A stretch of 64,000 nt of DNA from Rhodosporidiobolus odoratus. Its lineage: Eukaryota; Basidiomycota; Microbotryomycetes; Sporidiobolales; Sporidiobolaceae. Both the position numbers and the translations under genes were made by a program. The DNA lies in assembly GCA_034387635.1 (NCBI GenBank), contig JAOANU010000010.1, positions 1,426,001 to 1,490,000 on the forward strand, written 5' to 3'. Each line of letters begins with the position of its first letter. Position 1 is the stretch's first letter. Shown here in pieces: positions 21,163 to 32,622 of the stretch. The notes under the pieces are model-generated. The model was not told the DNA's origin and did no database searches. It saw nothing but the letters and a program-made list of their open reading frames with translations.

Positions 21163-24100
21163 ATGCTTCGCTCTGTTCGACTATGTGCTAGACTACCAAA
21201 GCTCCCGTTAACGCGTAGTCTATCGTCGACTCGTCCTCACGCCGTTGGCCGTGTGAATCGACGATCCAACCGCTTTGGATCTCCCCCTCAAGCAGCAGTA
21301 CTATGGCCAATCCCCCGTGTAGGCGGCGGGGGCGGGAGTAGAGGAGTAGGAGGAAGCAGTGGTTCACTTGGAGGTAGCGGTCAAGTGGGACAGGCAGGTA
21401 TCGGGATGGGGGAGAATGGGAAGAGGAAGAGTCCAAGGGAGTTGATGAGGCAGTTGGAGGAGTATGTGGTCGGGCAGGCGAGGGCCAAGAAGGTACGCTC
21501 CATTTCTCTCGGGTTCTCTCTCTCCGAGAGGAGTATGCTGTGTAGGAGTTGTTGCTGACTATTTGATCGGGTTGGTCGTCGGTGCGGTTCGTCGTGGACA
21601 GGTCCTCTCGGTTGCGTGCGTACTCTGCTCCCGCCCTTTATCGTGCCGTCAGGAGGAGACTGACGCTGTTGACCACCGATGCAGAGTCTACAACCACTAC
21701 GCTCGCCTTGCTGCCTTAAATCCTCTTTCTCCTGCTTCTTCCTCCTCTTCTCCTGCAAGCCCATCATCCGCTTCTCCGGACAACAGCCGAGCCTCCAGCG
21801 CACCCTTCCCCTTCAACCTCGCCAGCGGTCTCCCGCTAAAAGTAGGAGACAGCGTCGCCATCCCCCTTTCTGCACTTTCTTCCACCAGTACTTCCGCATC
21901 AGCGTTTCCAACATCGTTACCGCCGGGAGAGGGCTGGGAAGAGGTACAACCTACGGCGGAGGAGATGAGTGCGTTGAATATGAAGACGAGTCAGAGGGGG
22001 GTGGGGCAGGGTGGGGAGAAGGGAGGAAAGGAGAACAGTGCGCGAGGGCGGAGCGCAAGGTCGAAAAAGGGGGAGAAGGCTGATGGCGAGGCGAAGGAGG
22101 GAGAGGGGTTGAAGACGATGGAGGGAAGGACGGAGCCGCAAACGGAGATTGTGGGCGAGAATGGGGAAACGACAAAAGCAGGACCTTCCCAACCTCCACA
22201 ACCTGCTGCAGCGGAGCCAGCGGCCGAATCCACCCCGCCGCCTGTCCCTCCGCGCCCACGCTCCCGGCGATCCACTTCTCGAGCCGCTGCGTCTCCACCC
22301 CAGACGCGATACTTCCGTCATAGCGAATCTGGCGTCCTTGCCGCTGTGACTTCTTCGACGCATCACCCTGACCCGACGTTGTACGACTCTCAGCCTGCAC
22401 CGTTGTCGGAGACCGCCGACATACTCATTGCTGAGCCTTCGTCAGCGGCCCTCGCAGCCTCAGCAAAGGCGGAGGATGAGGTCGAACCCCTGACATCGCG
22501 GGAAGAACAAGTCATTCAAGATTTCGTCTCTCCACCCTCCTCCTCCTCCTCCTCTACCTCTCCCTCTTCTCCTCCTCCTTCATCGATCCCTTCCTCCGAG
22601 TCCCTTTCTCCTGCTCCTTCGCCCAGTCCCACCCCGCACGCCTCCTTCGAAAAATCCAACCTCCTCCTCCTCGGCCCCACCGGTTCCGGCAAATCCCTCC
22701 TCGTTCGCACTCTCGCAAAAGCGTTGGACGTACCCTTCGTAGAGGCTAATGCTAGTGGGTTGACTAGTGCTGGATATGTGGGAGGGGACGTGGAAGGCGT
22801 TCTGGTTAGGCTGGTGGAGACAGCTGGGGGGGATCTGGGAAGGGCGGCGTGAGTTACTTTCTCTTGCCCGGTTTTCCTTCTCTCACTCGGCGTCGCTTTG
22901 TTCACGCTAGGCTCGCATGCGACCCCGTCGATACCTCATGCTGACCTTACTTTGTTCCTTCTTCCCCCCCTTTTCTTCCCACCTCTCCCTTTCCGCTGGT
23001 CACCCGTCTATCTGCCGGTCGTCGACGATTACCTCGACGATGGTAAGTCGCGGAATCGTCTTCATCGACGAAATTGACAAGATTGCCGCCTCTTCCAGTG
23101 GTCGAGGAAAAGACGTTGGAGGGGAAGGCGTTCAGCAAGGCTTGCTCAAGATGCTCGAAGGTGCGTGCCCGTCCTCTAGACACCGGTTCGGGGAGTTTGG
23201 CGGGCTGCAGAGCCTCGAAGATCCGAGGAAAAGTTGCGCTAAACAATGTCTTTTGTGGTGCAGGAACGACGGTCAATCTTTCGGAGCATGGATATACTCC
23301 GCCTGGTCATGGTGGTTTGAGAGGGATGTTTGGGATGCGAGGAGGTTGTGAGTGGGCTCTTCCCGGCGCACCGCTTCGCGCGTACGCTGCACTACTGTCT
23401 TGTTACTGATGTCCTGCTCGACCTGCTCGAACACCGCTTTCACCTCTATCCCTCTTTGTCTTACGTTCCACCATGCCACCACGTCGTCTTCTGTCTGCAG
23501 CTCGAGAAGCCGACGCCCTCCTCGACACTCGAGAAATTCTCTTCATCGTCGCCGGAGCCTTTGTCGGACTCGAGAAAATTGTCTCGTCCCGCTTGTCAAA
23601 GGGAAGTATCGGTTTCACGTCGCGGATTGCACCCAGTTCTGCGGTTGGCTTCGAAGCGGCGGGGAAGAAGGAAGAGGGTGTGAAGAAGAAAGAGGAGGAG
23701 GAGGGGAGGTTGCTTGAATTGGTGGAACCGGGGGATTTGAAGAGCTTTGGGCTTATTCCGGAGTGCGTCCTGCCTCTCCTGGCACCCACAGCTTCCACCC
23801 ACACCATAACTGACGGGGCCGATCCGGTAGGTTCATCGGTCGTCTGCCCGTTATCGCTTCTCTTCGGCAACTCTCGGAAGACGACCTTCTCAGAGTCCTC
23901 TCGGAACCGAAGAACAGCCTCGTACAGCAGTACAAGAATACTCTCGCTGCGAGCGGGGTCGAACTTCGGTGCGTCTACCTTTGCCTTCCTCAGGCTCCTT
24001 CGATTCCTTTTTTCCCGCTGATAATGAGGAGGAGAACGTAGATTCACCACCCCGGCTTTGCGGGCCATCGCTTCTCTCGCTGTCAAGAAGGGTACGGGAG

Positions 24101-24634
24101 CGCGGGGGCTGAGGGGGATCATGGAGCAGGTCTTGCTAGAAGCCATGTTTGATGCGCCGTTCGTTTCTTCTTTTTTTCCTCGTTTTTCCGTTTCCTACCC
24201 TCGTTTGCAAAGTCTTACTTTCCTCGATTGCTCTGTCGAGCGGGAGATATGAAATTTGAAGCTAACGCCTCTGCCAATGTCACAACAGTGATTCCTCAAT
24301 TCGCCACGTCCTCGTCAACCGCTCTACCATCCTCGGCCCTTCCTCCTCATCACCCACCTCTTCCTCTCCTTCTTCACCATCCACCTCATCTGCAGGCGGA
24401 ATCCCCGAGCCAGTCTCTCACCACGCTCTCTACTTTTCTCGAGGTCAGAAAGGAGGGTTTGAGGCGGAATGGGCTCGGGAAGAAGAGGCGGAGGAAAACA
24501 AGAGCGAGGTTGCCGAGTCTGAAGAAGCCGCCACCTCTCCTAGCGGCGATGTCAGTCAAGAGGGCGAAGCGAGTCGAGGTCAGGCAGTGCACGAGCGACG
24601 GACAAGTAGCTACGAGGGAGGCGGGTTTCCCTGA
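21163..24634 (+). CDS. MCX1: mitochondrial ClpX-type AAA+ unfoldase
   Basis: Exons 21163..21492, 21602..21615, 21685..22848, 23048..23160, 23264..23347, 23501..23762, 23831..23968, 24042..24158, 24289..24634 give 855 residues. An Arg-rich start without acidic residues suits a mitochondrial presequence. ClpX blocks follow: [20 protein letters not shown], Walker A GPTGSGKS (445-452), pore loop GYVG (478-481), Walker B FIDEID, then [10 protein letters not shown] and the sensor-2 region GTGARGLR. The N-terminal zinc-binding domain of bacterial ClpX is missing, as in yeast Mcx1. A low-complexity insertion of about 300 residues sits between NHYARL and the P-loop. An IGF tripeptide (605-607) occupies the position of the ClpP-docking loop. 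Exon 2 is 14 nt. The C-terminal 60 residues are acidic. The junction 23347/23501 is the least certain. Confidence 0.92.
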
Positions 24635-25429
24635 ACCCACTGCGGGACCTCTTTGGAGGGACATGCGGCGCAGTATATAAATAGACAGCTAAGCACGTTC
24701 GTCTCTTTGACAATGACGAAGCTACTATAGCGTGTGAGCACGTTGCCACCCAGCCGCCATACATAAGTGGGAGAAGACCATGAGGAGCAAGAGAAAAATG
24801 TTTCTTCGCACCGCACGCTGCTCGCACGCGGTCTCCTTCTTCTCCTACACGCGGTGGACGCTTCTGCCCACCGGCCTCCTTGCCGTTGCCGGTTCAGCCT
24901 CTTCCCGGTCGTGCGTTGCCTACCACGCCTCGCACCTTCCCGCCGCGGGGCCAGAGAGGTTCTCGATCACGACTGTGTTCAGTCTAGATTGCTTTCCTCT
25001 TTCTCTCGTGTTCCTCGCTGTGTTTCTCGCTCGCCGGCTCGCTGGTCGGAAACAGCGCTCCCAGAAGAGGCCGTCCCGGAAGAAGAAGAAGAAGAAGAAG
25101 AAGAAGAGAAATTTGATAAGTAACAAGATGTGCGTGCGCAACAAACAAGAACACAGTGAGAGAGAGATAGAGAACGAAGAACGAGGGGTAAGGAACCAAT
25201 ACGAGAGAGATGGGCGTGTGAGAAACAATCAACGTTGAGGTATGGAAGAAACTGCTGGATGTCTGGACAGAAGTAGAAATGCCTGTACACAGAAGGAAGA
25301 GAAGGGAGGACGAGACGGAAGAGGACACACCCTGGAAGCTATGTATATAGATACAGAAGTACACGAGAGAGAGGAAGAGGATGTGGAGAAGAAGGGAAGA
25401 GGGAGGGAGGGGTAAGGGAAAGAAGGCCT
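24635..25429. other. convergent 3' intergenic
   Basis: Between convergent ClpX and zinc-cluster genes. It contains a (GAA)n microsatellite and AT-richer sequence. No gene seen on either strand. Confidence 0.5.
25078..25109 (+). repeat. GAA trinucleotide microsatellite
   Basis: About ten uninterrupted GAA/AAG units in noncoding sequence between two convergent genes. Confidence 0.9.
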
Positions 25430-26779
25430 TCAGGCCGCCGCTTCAACAAGCAGATCCTTCCACCCATCCACCTCCTCAGCCTTATCCTTCTCCATCGGCT
25501 CTTTGACCGCCAAAACACTGCTACTAGGCGTCTCCACGCTCTCGTCGACCAAGTTTCGTGCCGTGTCGAGGTTGAGAAGAGCCGATACGGTGGCGGGAAG
25601 GTGAAGCGAGACGCTCGTGTCGAGTTTGGGGAGTTGGGAGAACATGTCGGCTGCGGCGTCAGCAGAGTAAGAGCTGAGAGGTGAGCCAGACGCGCCGGAG
25701 GAGATGGGACCTGGAACGACGCTGCCAGATCCGTGAGGGGAAGCGACTGGAGAAGCGTAGATCGCGTCCGCAGAGTGAGGATGTTGCGCTTGAGGCGGTA
25801 GTGACTGCTGGGCTTGTTGCTCGGAGACGGTTTGAGAATGCGGCGCGGAAGGGGGAGGAGAGTACGAAGGGTGGTATTGAGGGATGGCGCCGGCCCAGGT
25901 GGCAGCCCGCACGTGCCCGCCAAAGGCTGGTGTAACGGGAGGGGCAAAGTCGGCATTGCCGGGCGTGGCGTTGAGGCGCACGGCGTGCGCCTGAGGGGGA
26001 TAGGGGAAGGCGTGGTAGCGAGCGAGGTGAGGGTAGGCGCTAGTGGGGGTCTCGACGACATAGTCGCCGGTGAGAGGATCTAACCGAGCATGAGCAGGTG
26101 CGGGAGAACCACTGTAGGGGGCGCCGGCAGGCCGGCCAGCGGCTTGAGGAACACCATAGAAGTGAGGTTCACCACCCGCAGCTGCGAAAGACGATGCTGC
26201 TTGTGGCAGGAATCGCTCGTCCTCCGTGCCGAAAAATGTTGGTTCGGGTTGCTCCCAGCCGAACTCGGGATTGGGAAGAGGTGAGGTATGAGGGACGCCC
26301 CAGGGCAGGTTGTCGAGATGAGATGGCGGCGTAGGAGGTGCGACAGGAGGAGGGTAATATGGTCGTCCGTCTCGCTCGATGATAAGGGACTGTAGCTGGG
26401 CGATGATCTTGGTCAGACGGATAATTTCCCGCTCGTTCTCCTCGACGGAAATCTTGGTGACGCCTTGACTGCGACGCGTAAAGAAGGGGGGGCGGGGATC
26501 AGCGGCGGTGCGATAACGCAAGTCGAGGGGGTGGTGAACGTACCTAGGCTTGCAGTCGACCCAAACACACTCGCATCCTCGCAGCTCGCAAGCAACACAG
26601 GGCGCCGTTCGAGAGCATTCTGAAGGAAGGAGGAGAGTCAGCGACTTTGACCAGGCACGCGAAGGTCAAGGAGAGCACTCACTCATCTTCCGCTTCCTGC
26701 ATCCTTCGCAGGAAAGGTGACGGGCATTCTTGTTATCCGGTACGAAGGCCGGGGCGGGAGTAGACTTGGCTTTGGGCAT
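25430..26779 (-). CDS. Zn2Cys6 transcription regulator, pair B
   Basis: Exons (minus) 26683..26779, 26544..26619, 25430..26468 give 403 residues. The cluster starts close to the N-terminus: C24, C27, C34, C40, C43, C50, with HLSCEGCRKRKMKCSR and ECVW as landmarks. A short amphipathic helix (VEENEREIIRLTKIIAQLQS) follows, then a long Pro/Tyr/Ser-rich region including DYVVETPTSAYPHLARY, and an acidic end. No fungal-specific TF domain is evident. The cluster resembles that of the gene at 32.6-33.7 kb (HLSCE-C-RIRKMKCSR..C..C..RG-ECVW) more than the first two in the window, so these two form a second paralogous pair. Intron 1 splits each cluster near its third Cys. Confidence 0.88.
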
Positions 26780-29090
26780 GGTGAGATGAAGTGAAGGAAG
26801 ATGGAAGGCGAGGACCGGTAAAGCGAATGGGGGAGAAGACGTGTCTGAGAAGGAGAGGAGCTGAAAGAGGACGGTGAGGAGGTGGTGAAGAGGACCGGGA
26901 AGGTTGGGCGTGGTGCGGATCAGGGGCTCGCGCGCGAGATGAAGAAGCGAGAGTGGAAGAGAGGGCAGCGGAAGCAGAAAACGACGGGAATCGGCCGGGA
27001 GAAGAGCAAGAGAAGCGCGGGGTTGTGGGCACGAAGGGACCTTGAACTACCGGTGCGGTAGCGTTGATCAAGATAGGTGGGTAAAAGAGTACTCGAGTGG
27101 TCGGAGGTGGTGGCGGATGACTGATGGGACGGGCGGGAAGATGATGTGCGCAAGAAACGGAAAGGCGACGCGCCGGGCCAAATAAAGAGGAGTTGGAAAA
27201 ATGGCGGTGTAAGCGGACTGGCGGTAGTGATCGACGAAACCGAGACTGTCTCAGGGTAGTAGTTTAGAGTAGTTTAAAAGCAATCTTTTTCCGCCGGCGC
27301 GCCGTGGATCTTTTTCAAGGTTGGTATTCTTGCCGTGGAGGATGACGGACGACGCCCGCGGGCTGTTTATGCTGCCAAGGCGACTTCTGCGCTCTCTTGC
27401 TGCTCCCCGTCACCCTGCTGAATGTCCCGAGGCAGTGTGAAGGTCAAATAAACAGGGCCAAGATAACGAATTGGGCAATAACTTCGACTTGGGGACCCCT
27501 CATACTCCCCCTCATGCCCTCAGGCCCTCAGGTGGCAAGCGTCTCGGACTAGTTCGACACGATGCGCCTAAGTTTCGCTCGTGGTGGGCTAGGTGGAAAG
27601 GGGCAGGGGCATCGCCATCTCCGCCGGTTCGCCGACGGCCAGCGGAGAATTGCAGGAATACCTTGGCCAGGTGCGAACCGCGCGGGTACAGTATGTGGCA
27701 GAGTCCGACAGGACACATGACAGGAATTGGAAGTTTCCTGTCGAGGTGAACCACATGAAATGAGGCCATGACAGAATGTCACGGCGGACCGGACCTTGAC
27801 CGATCATGCGCAAGCCGACCGCTCTCGGACGACAGAGCGACGTGGAGAGATGGTGAGCACTAAGGACAGTTTTAAACGTACCCAGGACAATTTTGAATGT
27901 ACCCAGGACAGTTCGCAGGGGACTAGTCCTGGGGCTTGTAACCTTGGCAAAGTCAGGCCGTGGTCCTGTGTACGCGTGCCAGGCTACAATACTGGGAGAT
28001 CGCTCGCTTTCGCTTCTACTGCATAGCAGCTCGATTCGCACGCTCATCGCTGTCTGGTAGATCGGTAACGCTTCGCATTTCAGGATGCGCCCGTTAAACT
28101 ACAAGGGAAATCTAACCTGCAAGGCAGGTGAGAAAAGTGAGGCCGATGAGAAACAGGCAACCCTCGAGGCGACAATGACAATGGCGGAGTCAGCAGGCAA
28201 CGGAGAGGAGGTAGATGGGAAGCGAGGTGATTGACACTGCTGGTGTGGACGAGGGCGAGAGGGTAGATATGAAAACGGGTAGAACGCCTACGGGGACGAC
28301 AGAATCAGCCGGGGCCATCGACTAGCGAGATTTGCGGGCAGTGAGGCACTAACGTTGTAGGCGCAAATACAGTCGGGCATGCTACTGAGCACAAGAGTGG
28401 TCTGCTTGAGATGGCTCCCTTTGAATGAGGAATCGCGTACACACTATGCTGCCGAGGTTACGATGCGAGTCTGGGAAAACGAGAGGATCTGCGTCTGGAC
28501 AAGTCAGTAGAGCCGGCTGGCAGCAGCGTTGGCTGATACAGAAGGCCTTGTGACGCGCTGATGGTTGGCTAATTGTTGAGCGAGGCGACACGCGGAGTGA
28601 GGAGAACCATACAGCTTGCAGAGGGCAGCAGCACCTAGCTAATCAGGAGCATTGTCTGGCAAGTCGGACTGATTGCAGGTCGAAGACGAGGTGTGTTCGT
28701 TTGGTTAGACGATGGAAGTTGATTGACGAGTAGAGTGGAGGATGAGGAGGTGGTGAGAAGCGAGAGAGCGCACAGCCGCAGATTCAGACGTTAAAGATAC
28801 AGCAGAGAAGCCTAGCCTATGTCGCTATGTGACGACGAAGAAGATGAAGAGGGGAGGAGAGAAAAGGAGAGAGCGAGCTGCCACATTGACAAGCTGCAAG
28901 TCCCGAAGTCATCGGAATGCTCCTCTCTTCAACATATCGCTCTGGTGCTAATTGGAAGTCCCAGGACACTGTTGTCAGGATTTGGTCATGTCGAAGTCAG
29001 TGGAGGAGAAGAAGATGAAAAAAGTTGGCACTGATCTCCGCATCGTCAAAGTACCGTCCGAACCACATGACAGTACAAGGCTGACGTACG
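26780..29090. other. 2.3-kb gene-poor interval
   Basis: Longest stretch without a supported gene. It contains the promoter of the zinc-cluster gene at its left, an imperfect 21-bp tandem repeat at 27864-27915 and scattered short frames without domains or splice-site pairs. A GGTTCGCACC-like tRNA B-box on the minus strand near 27675 has no matching cloverleaf. A noncoding RNA cannot be excluded. Confidence 0.4.
27864..27915 (+). repeat. imperfect 21-bp tandem repeat
   Basis: Units 27864-27884 and 27885-27905 differ at three positions (all transitions), followed by a partial third unit. Each ends gtaccca. Noncoding. Confidence 0.8.
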
Positions 29091-29981
29091 ATGGCAGAGC
29101 AACTGGATCAAGCTACTCTCGCCTATCTCCAGCAGATCCCGCTGATCCTCGCACCCTGGACGACCTTCTCCTCCTCGTCGTCTCATTCCCTTTTCAACCA
29201 TCAGCAGCCACCACCGACTGCATCGCTAGCTACCAAATGTGGTAAATGTAGGGCAGAACTAGTCGCTGGCATCAACGGCAGCTACTGGTCCGACCATGGA
29301 GCGTTGTGGGCGACTTGCGGCGGGTGCGGCTGGACGACGAAAAGAGTTGGGGAAGCAGACGCGAGCAAGAATGGCAAGGAGAAGTTTGAGCGGGTCAAGA
29401 CGCGCACGAGGCTGCGGGAGAAGCGCGAGGACGCGGCGCTCCATCCCGCTGCCTTGAGAAAACCGGTCGTCGACTTGAAAGGAAAGCAGAAGGCGTCGAC
29501 GGGCGTTACACACGAGGAGGACGAAGACCTGCCGGCAGTACCATCTAGGCGGACGGTCCTCAGGCGTGAAGAATCAGGCGTACCCGCCAGCGCCTTACCT
29601 CCCTCCGCCTCTTCAGCCTATCCAGCTTTTTCTTCCGCTACTTCTTCTACCAACCCTGCCTCTCTCCCTTCCTCCTCCCGCCCAGCCCCACCGTTTCTTC
29701 CATATCACTCCGAAAAGCCACCACCCTCCCGATCCCCTCCCGCCTCATTCTCCAAACCAGCACCAACTCCCTCAACTTCAGCCTCATCTTCCTCCGCTCC
29801 GCCTGCCTCGTCGTCCAAATTCCCTTCTTCACAAGCAAATTCGACCTCGGCGATGGCGCCGAAGAAGCGCAAGCGGACGAAACAGCCTTCGGGATTGGCA
29901 GAGATGCTCGAGGCTAAGAAGAAGAAGGAGACGGATGCGGGTAAAGGTGGGGGGTTGATGGATTTCTTGCAGGGGTTATAG
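29091..29981 (+). CDS. Rpr2/SNM1-type RNase P/MRP protein subunit
   Basis: A single exon of 296 residues, the only intronless protein gene in the window. An N-terminal helical part is followed by a zinc-binding module with C50-x2-C53 (KCGKCRAEL) and C76-x2-C79 (ATCGGCGW), separated by YW.....LWA, as in the Rpr2/Rpp21/SNM1 family. Those proteins bind the RNA of RNase P or RNase MRP in the nucleolus and take part in tRNA 5' processing and rRNA maturation. The middle is Ser/Pro/Ala-rich. The end, KKRKRTKQPSGLAEMLEAKK followed by GGGLMDFLQGL, is a pattern I associate with fungal SNM1-like proteins. Whether it serves RNase P, MRP or both is not decidable here. Confidence 0.72.
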   Translation: MAEQLDQATLAYLQQIPLILAPWTTFSSSSSHSLFNHQQPPPTASLATKCGKCRAELVAGINGSYWSDHGALWATCGGCGWTTKRVGEADASKNGKEKFERVKTRTRLREKREDAALHPAALRKPVVDLKGKQKASTGVTHEEDEDLPAVPSRRTVLRREESGVPASALPPSASSAYPAFSSATSSTNPASLPSSSRPAPPFLPYHSEKPPPSRSPPASFSKPAPTPSTSASSSSAPPASSSKFPSSQANSTSAMAPKKRKRTKQPSGLAEMLEAKKKKETDAGKGGGLMDFLQGL

Positions 29982-30291
29982 GATTGTCTGTTGATGGAAG
30001 ACAAACTTGATCACGCGCCACTGTCTGTGTATGCGCTGAGCTCCGAGCCAAAGGAAGAAGCTCGCGCGTGCAGAGGACGTTTTCTTACTATCGACCTCAA
30101 GTCTTGTTTGTCGCAGGCGCAGCTTTTTGACTCAACCGTGGTCAAATACTAGATTAATTGGCTGTACAGCAATTTTTGCACAGGTCAAGCTATCCACGCG
30201 GTGATGGTTCTATCTACAACAATTGCGAAAAGAAGAAAAAGACGCCGCTTCGCCCTTTTTTCCCATCGACTCATCCGATGATCAAAGGAGC
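29982..30291. other. convergent 3' intergenic
   Basis: About 310 bp between convergent stops, AT-richer. Nothing seen. Confidence 0.5.
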
Positions 30292-32071
30292 TTAGGCCTC
30301 AATGTCGTTCTTCATGACGTAACGGTAGCGGACGTTGTTCTCCTTGACGTTCTGGACACCCTTAGAGACGTCCTTCATGGGGATGATCTGTTGAGAAGGT
30401 AAGAGAGAGAGGAAGAGTCAGCTTGTGGTCGGTTGAGGTGGCAGCGGAAAGCGACGTACCTCCTTCCAGGTCTTGATCTGTAGATAGACAGACAATCAGT
30501 ATTTTTCGCGCGAGGGATGAGGAGAACACGGGAAGGAAGCGAAGCGAAGGAAGGAACAGGAGACGTACGCCCTTGTCCGAAGCGAGCTTGTACATGATGT
30601 TAGCCTCAGCCTTGCTACCGACATGGGTGACGCCAATGGTAGCGCCGTTGGCAGCGAGGTCCTGCGACTTGACAGCGGGCAGCTCATCATCCGGCATGGA
30701 AACGATTGCGAGCCTGCCGTTGACGACGAGCATGCTAGTCAAGTCGGTGACGGGAATGGCCTTGGAGACGTCGATAGTGTTGAGGATGATGTTGAAGGTG
30801 AAGGCGTAGGGCTTGGCGAACTCGTCCTCGGTGGTGAGGACAAAGTTCTTGGCACCCATCTTAAGTGCGTCCTCCTTCTTGTCGGCCTGGTGCGAGAAGA
30901 CGGTCACTTCGGCACCCATAGCGGCACCAAACATGGTGGCGTAGTGACCGAGACCACCGCTGTAGACGGCACCATCAGACTTGGGTCAGCCGGCGAGAAA
31001 AGCATCTACTGCCGGGGAATAGAACGTACAGACCGACGACAGCGAGCTTGGTGCCCTCCTTGACACCGTAGCGGTAGAGGGGAGAGAAGGCAGTAAGACC
31101 ACCGCAAGCCATACTGCGCAGAGTGAGGGACAAGAGCAGGAGAAAAGTCAGTTCTGGGAAGGTAAGAAAGGCGAGTGCGGCGAGTTGCGTTCCGCCACGG
31201 CAGAGGCCGTGGATCAAGGAGGAAAGGCAGAGAGATTGTGGGGCGATATGTTAGGTCAGCGGCAGGCGAACGTACGGGGCGGCGTCGGCAAGGTCGACGT
31301 TATCGGGGACCTTGAACACAAACTTCTCCGGGCAGCGGAACGAAGTCGAGTAACCACCCATGGTCTTCTTGCCGTCCTTCTCCTCAGCGCCGTAGGTGTC
31401 GACCTGCTCGGGGCAGCTGTACGAAGAGAGCATTGGGACTATTCACGTAGAGAACGCGAGTATTGAAAAGAAGAAGAAAAAGGTAACGCACTAGTTCTCG
31501 TTGTCGGACTTGCACATTTTGCACTTGCCGCACGAGTCGGATTGAGCACCGACAGTGACACGGTCACCAGCCTGCGAGCCGTGAACACGGCACAGTTAGC
31601 CTTGATGCTCCAAGCGACAGAGGAGCGAGCAAAGTGCAGGAATAAAAACACACCTTGAACTCGGTCACCTTGGGCCCAACGCGGTGGACGATACCTCCGA
31701 TCTCGTGACCGGCAACGAGAGGCTCGGGAACCTCACCCCAGCCACCGGTGAGGGTGTGGACTACAAGTATGCGGGAAAAGGGAAAATACGTCAGTCTTGA
31801 GCGTCCGATTGCGAACTTCACCAGCCGTTACTCCACTTCTTAGAGGAACGTGGATTTAGCTTGCGTCGGCGCCTACGAGCTGCTTGACCGGCCGAGGAGT
31901 GCGAGAGAAGGGTGGACACGCACTATCGGAACCGCAAATACCGCAGTACTCGATCTTGACCTCGACAAAGTCATCGCGGAAGGCAGTAGGCTCAAACTCC
32001 TTGACCTCGAACTTGGTCCAGTTGTCGGAAGTGGCGGCGTAGCCCTTGTAGGTGAGAGATTCGGACGACAT
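30292..32071 (-). CDS. zinc-dependent, NADP-type cinnamyl alcohol dehydrogenase (ADH6/7-like)
   Basis: Exons (minus) 31924..32071, 31654..31760, 31492..31571, 31276..31416, 31030..31113, 30569..30959, 30460..30477, 30292..30387 give 354 residues. Medium-chain dehydrogenases of this class reduce aliphatic and aromatic aldehydes to alcohols in the cytosol. Visible are the catalytic-zinc site (C43 in EYCGICGSD, H68-E69 in AGHEIGG), the structural zinc quartet C99/C102/C105/C113, the proline-rich DAAPMACGGLTAF block and the Rossmann glycine motif GLGGLG (186-191). The structural-Cys pattern and overall length match yeast Adh6. Cofactor preference for NADPH is inferred from the family. Exon 7 is only 18 nt. 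Six of seven donors are GTGCGT or GTACGT, the canonical form here, consistent with good expression. Confidence 0.93.
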
Positions 32072-32622
32072 GGTTGAATGTGGGGTGTTGTATATTGGGT
32101 GTGTGTATGAGGGTTGAGGGTGTGCGGTGGTGCTTTGTAGCCCGTGTAGAATGGTGAAAGCAGAGAAGGTAGAAGGAGAGCGACGGGACACGGGTAGCGA
32201 CAGAGTTAAGAAGGCCGACTCCGCCACCGATTTATTCTTGGTGCGTCAGGTTCTACAAACCGAATCCGTTCACACTGACACGGTACTGATCCAGAACGAC
32301 ACTGACAAGCTGGCACGTTGTGGTGGCGACCGCACCGAGTCGTTCTGCCGTCAGCCTGTTGCTCGCCAAAGAACTGGAGCTCGGCTCACGAAAACTCGTT
32401 CGCGACAACGATGGGAGAAAAGGTAAGAGAGCTTACAACCCGTATAGTTATATACTCCAACAATTGAAGAGAGAGAGAGAGACGACAACGGTACAACAAG
32501 AACCAAACACCCGAGACGGAAAACGAGGGGGAAACGGGGAAAGAAACATGTGCAACAAGCGCCGGGCTCGCCGTCCTTATCTGCAAACCCCTCGTTCAAG
32601 CTATGCGCTCCACGCCAGCTCT
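32072..32622. other. ADH promoter / 3' flank of zinc-cluster gene
   Basis: About 550 bp between two minus-strand genes. Contains purine-rich runs but no recognised element. Confidence 0.4.

Noticed and set aside
25078..25109. GAA repeat as a candidate CRISPR or regulatory array
   Set aside because: A simple trinucleotide microsatellite without spacers, in a eukaryotic genome.
27661..27720. tRNA-like B-box (GGTTCGCACC) on the minus strand
   Set aside because: No matching A-box, acceptor stem or anticodon arm could be folded around it.
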